DNA from: an uncultured Psychroserpens sp.
GTDB lineage: Bacteria; Bacteroidota; Bacteroidia; Flavobacteriales; Flavobacteriaceae
Assembly (NCBI RefSeq): GCF_947492715.1
Contig: NZ_CANLNS010000001.1
Location: 496,001 to 560,000 of the forward strand
DNA: 64,000 nt
Direction: 5' to 3'
Made by a program: the position numbers and the translations under genes
Shown here: positions 63,989 to 64,000 of the stretch, one piece after another
Numbering within the stretch: position 1 is the first letter of the stretch
Layout of the letters: every line of letters starts with the position of its first letter
The notes under the pieces: model-generated
Seen by the model: only the letters and a program-made list of their open reading frames with translations
What the model was told of the DNA's origin: nothing
Databases searched by the model: none

Positions 63989-64000
63989 AAGAAAAACCTA

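Noticed and set aside
1-64000. CRISPR array, rRNA operon, prophage or insertion sequence
   Set aside because: I saw no regularly spaced repeats, rRNA-like sequence, transposase/integrase motifs or phage structural genes in the window.

Overview
The window is AT-rich chromosomal DNA from a member of the Bacteroidota, most likely a marine Flavobacteriaceae. The evidence is a SusC/SusD/SusE glycan-uptake locus, type IX secretion (T9SS) sorting domains on two exported enzymes, promoter-like TTTG-N19-TAnnTTTG boxes instead of the sigma70 pattern, few visible Shine-Dalgarno sequences, and many family-typical lipoproteins and DUF proteins. I could not assign a genus.

Layout. (1) 1-18397 is a complete alpha-glucan (starch/maltodextrin) utilisation locus. 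A six-gene minus-strand operon (MFS sugar transporter, beta-phosphoglucomutase, GH65 maltose phosphorylase, GH13 periplasmic amylase, esterase, GH31 alpha-glucosidase cut by the window edge) and a LacI-type regulator face a plus-strand operon (susC, susD, susE-like, then a T9SS-exported GH13 amylase). Expected flow: surface amylase and SusCDE, then periplasmic GH13/GH31, then import by the MFS protein, then phosphorolysis to glucose and beta-Glc-1-P, then Glc-6-P. (2) 18429-23033 holds a DUF4177-like protein, tRNA-Leu(UAG), an M20 dipeptidase, a DoxX-like membrane protein and an exported M28 peptidase. (3) 23098-26923 is a BlaI repressor plus a very large BlaR1-like M56 sensor, with operators on the promoter. 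(4) 27029-30187 has small genes, including a double-glycine-leader peptide. (5) 30506-45971 is a hydroxyproline catabolism locus. The minus operon encodes every step from trans-4-hydroxy-L-proline to 2-oxoglutarate (epimerase, FAD dehydrogenase, DapA-family deaminase, semialdehyde dehydrogenase), mixed with a DPP-IV-like S9 peptidase and a DUF885 peptidase, and faces an AraC regulator. The convergent plus operon carries trans-3-hydroxy-L-proline dehydratase and an ornithine-cyclodeaminase-family reductase behind an S37-type peptidase and a GH63-type glucosidase. Together this looks like use of collagen or hydroxyproline-rich glycoprotein. (6) 45958-57219 is housekeeping and mixed genes (PhnA, GNATs, DUF4230, cyclase, hemW, LRR/TPR lipoprotein, ruvC, flippase, GT2, Bax inhibitor-like). 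(7) 57232-63432 is a second BlaI/M56 system. Its M56 protein carries two TonB-C-like domains, and the operon also holds a TPR protein and a lipoprotein with a degenerate TonB-C-like domain. A separate tonB gene lies beside it. The promoters of the operon and of tonB share a 36-bp operator that is a perfect palindrome in the tonB copy.

No insertion sequence, phage gene, CRISPR array or rRNA was seen. The strongest leads are the TonB-C/M56/BlaI regulon with its palindrome, the hydroxyproline plus peptidase plus glucosidase locus, the dyad element repeated on both sides of lacI, and the orphan GG-leader peptide. All functions come from reading motifs by eye; no database search was possible.
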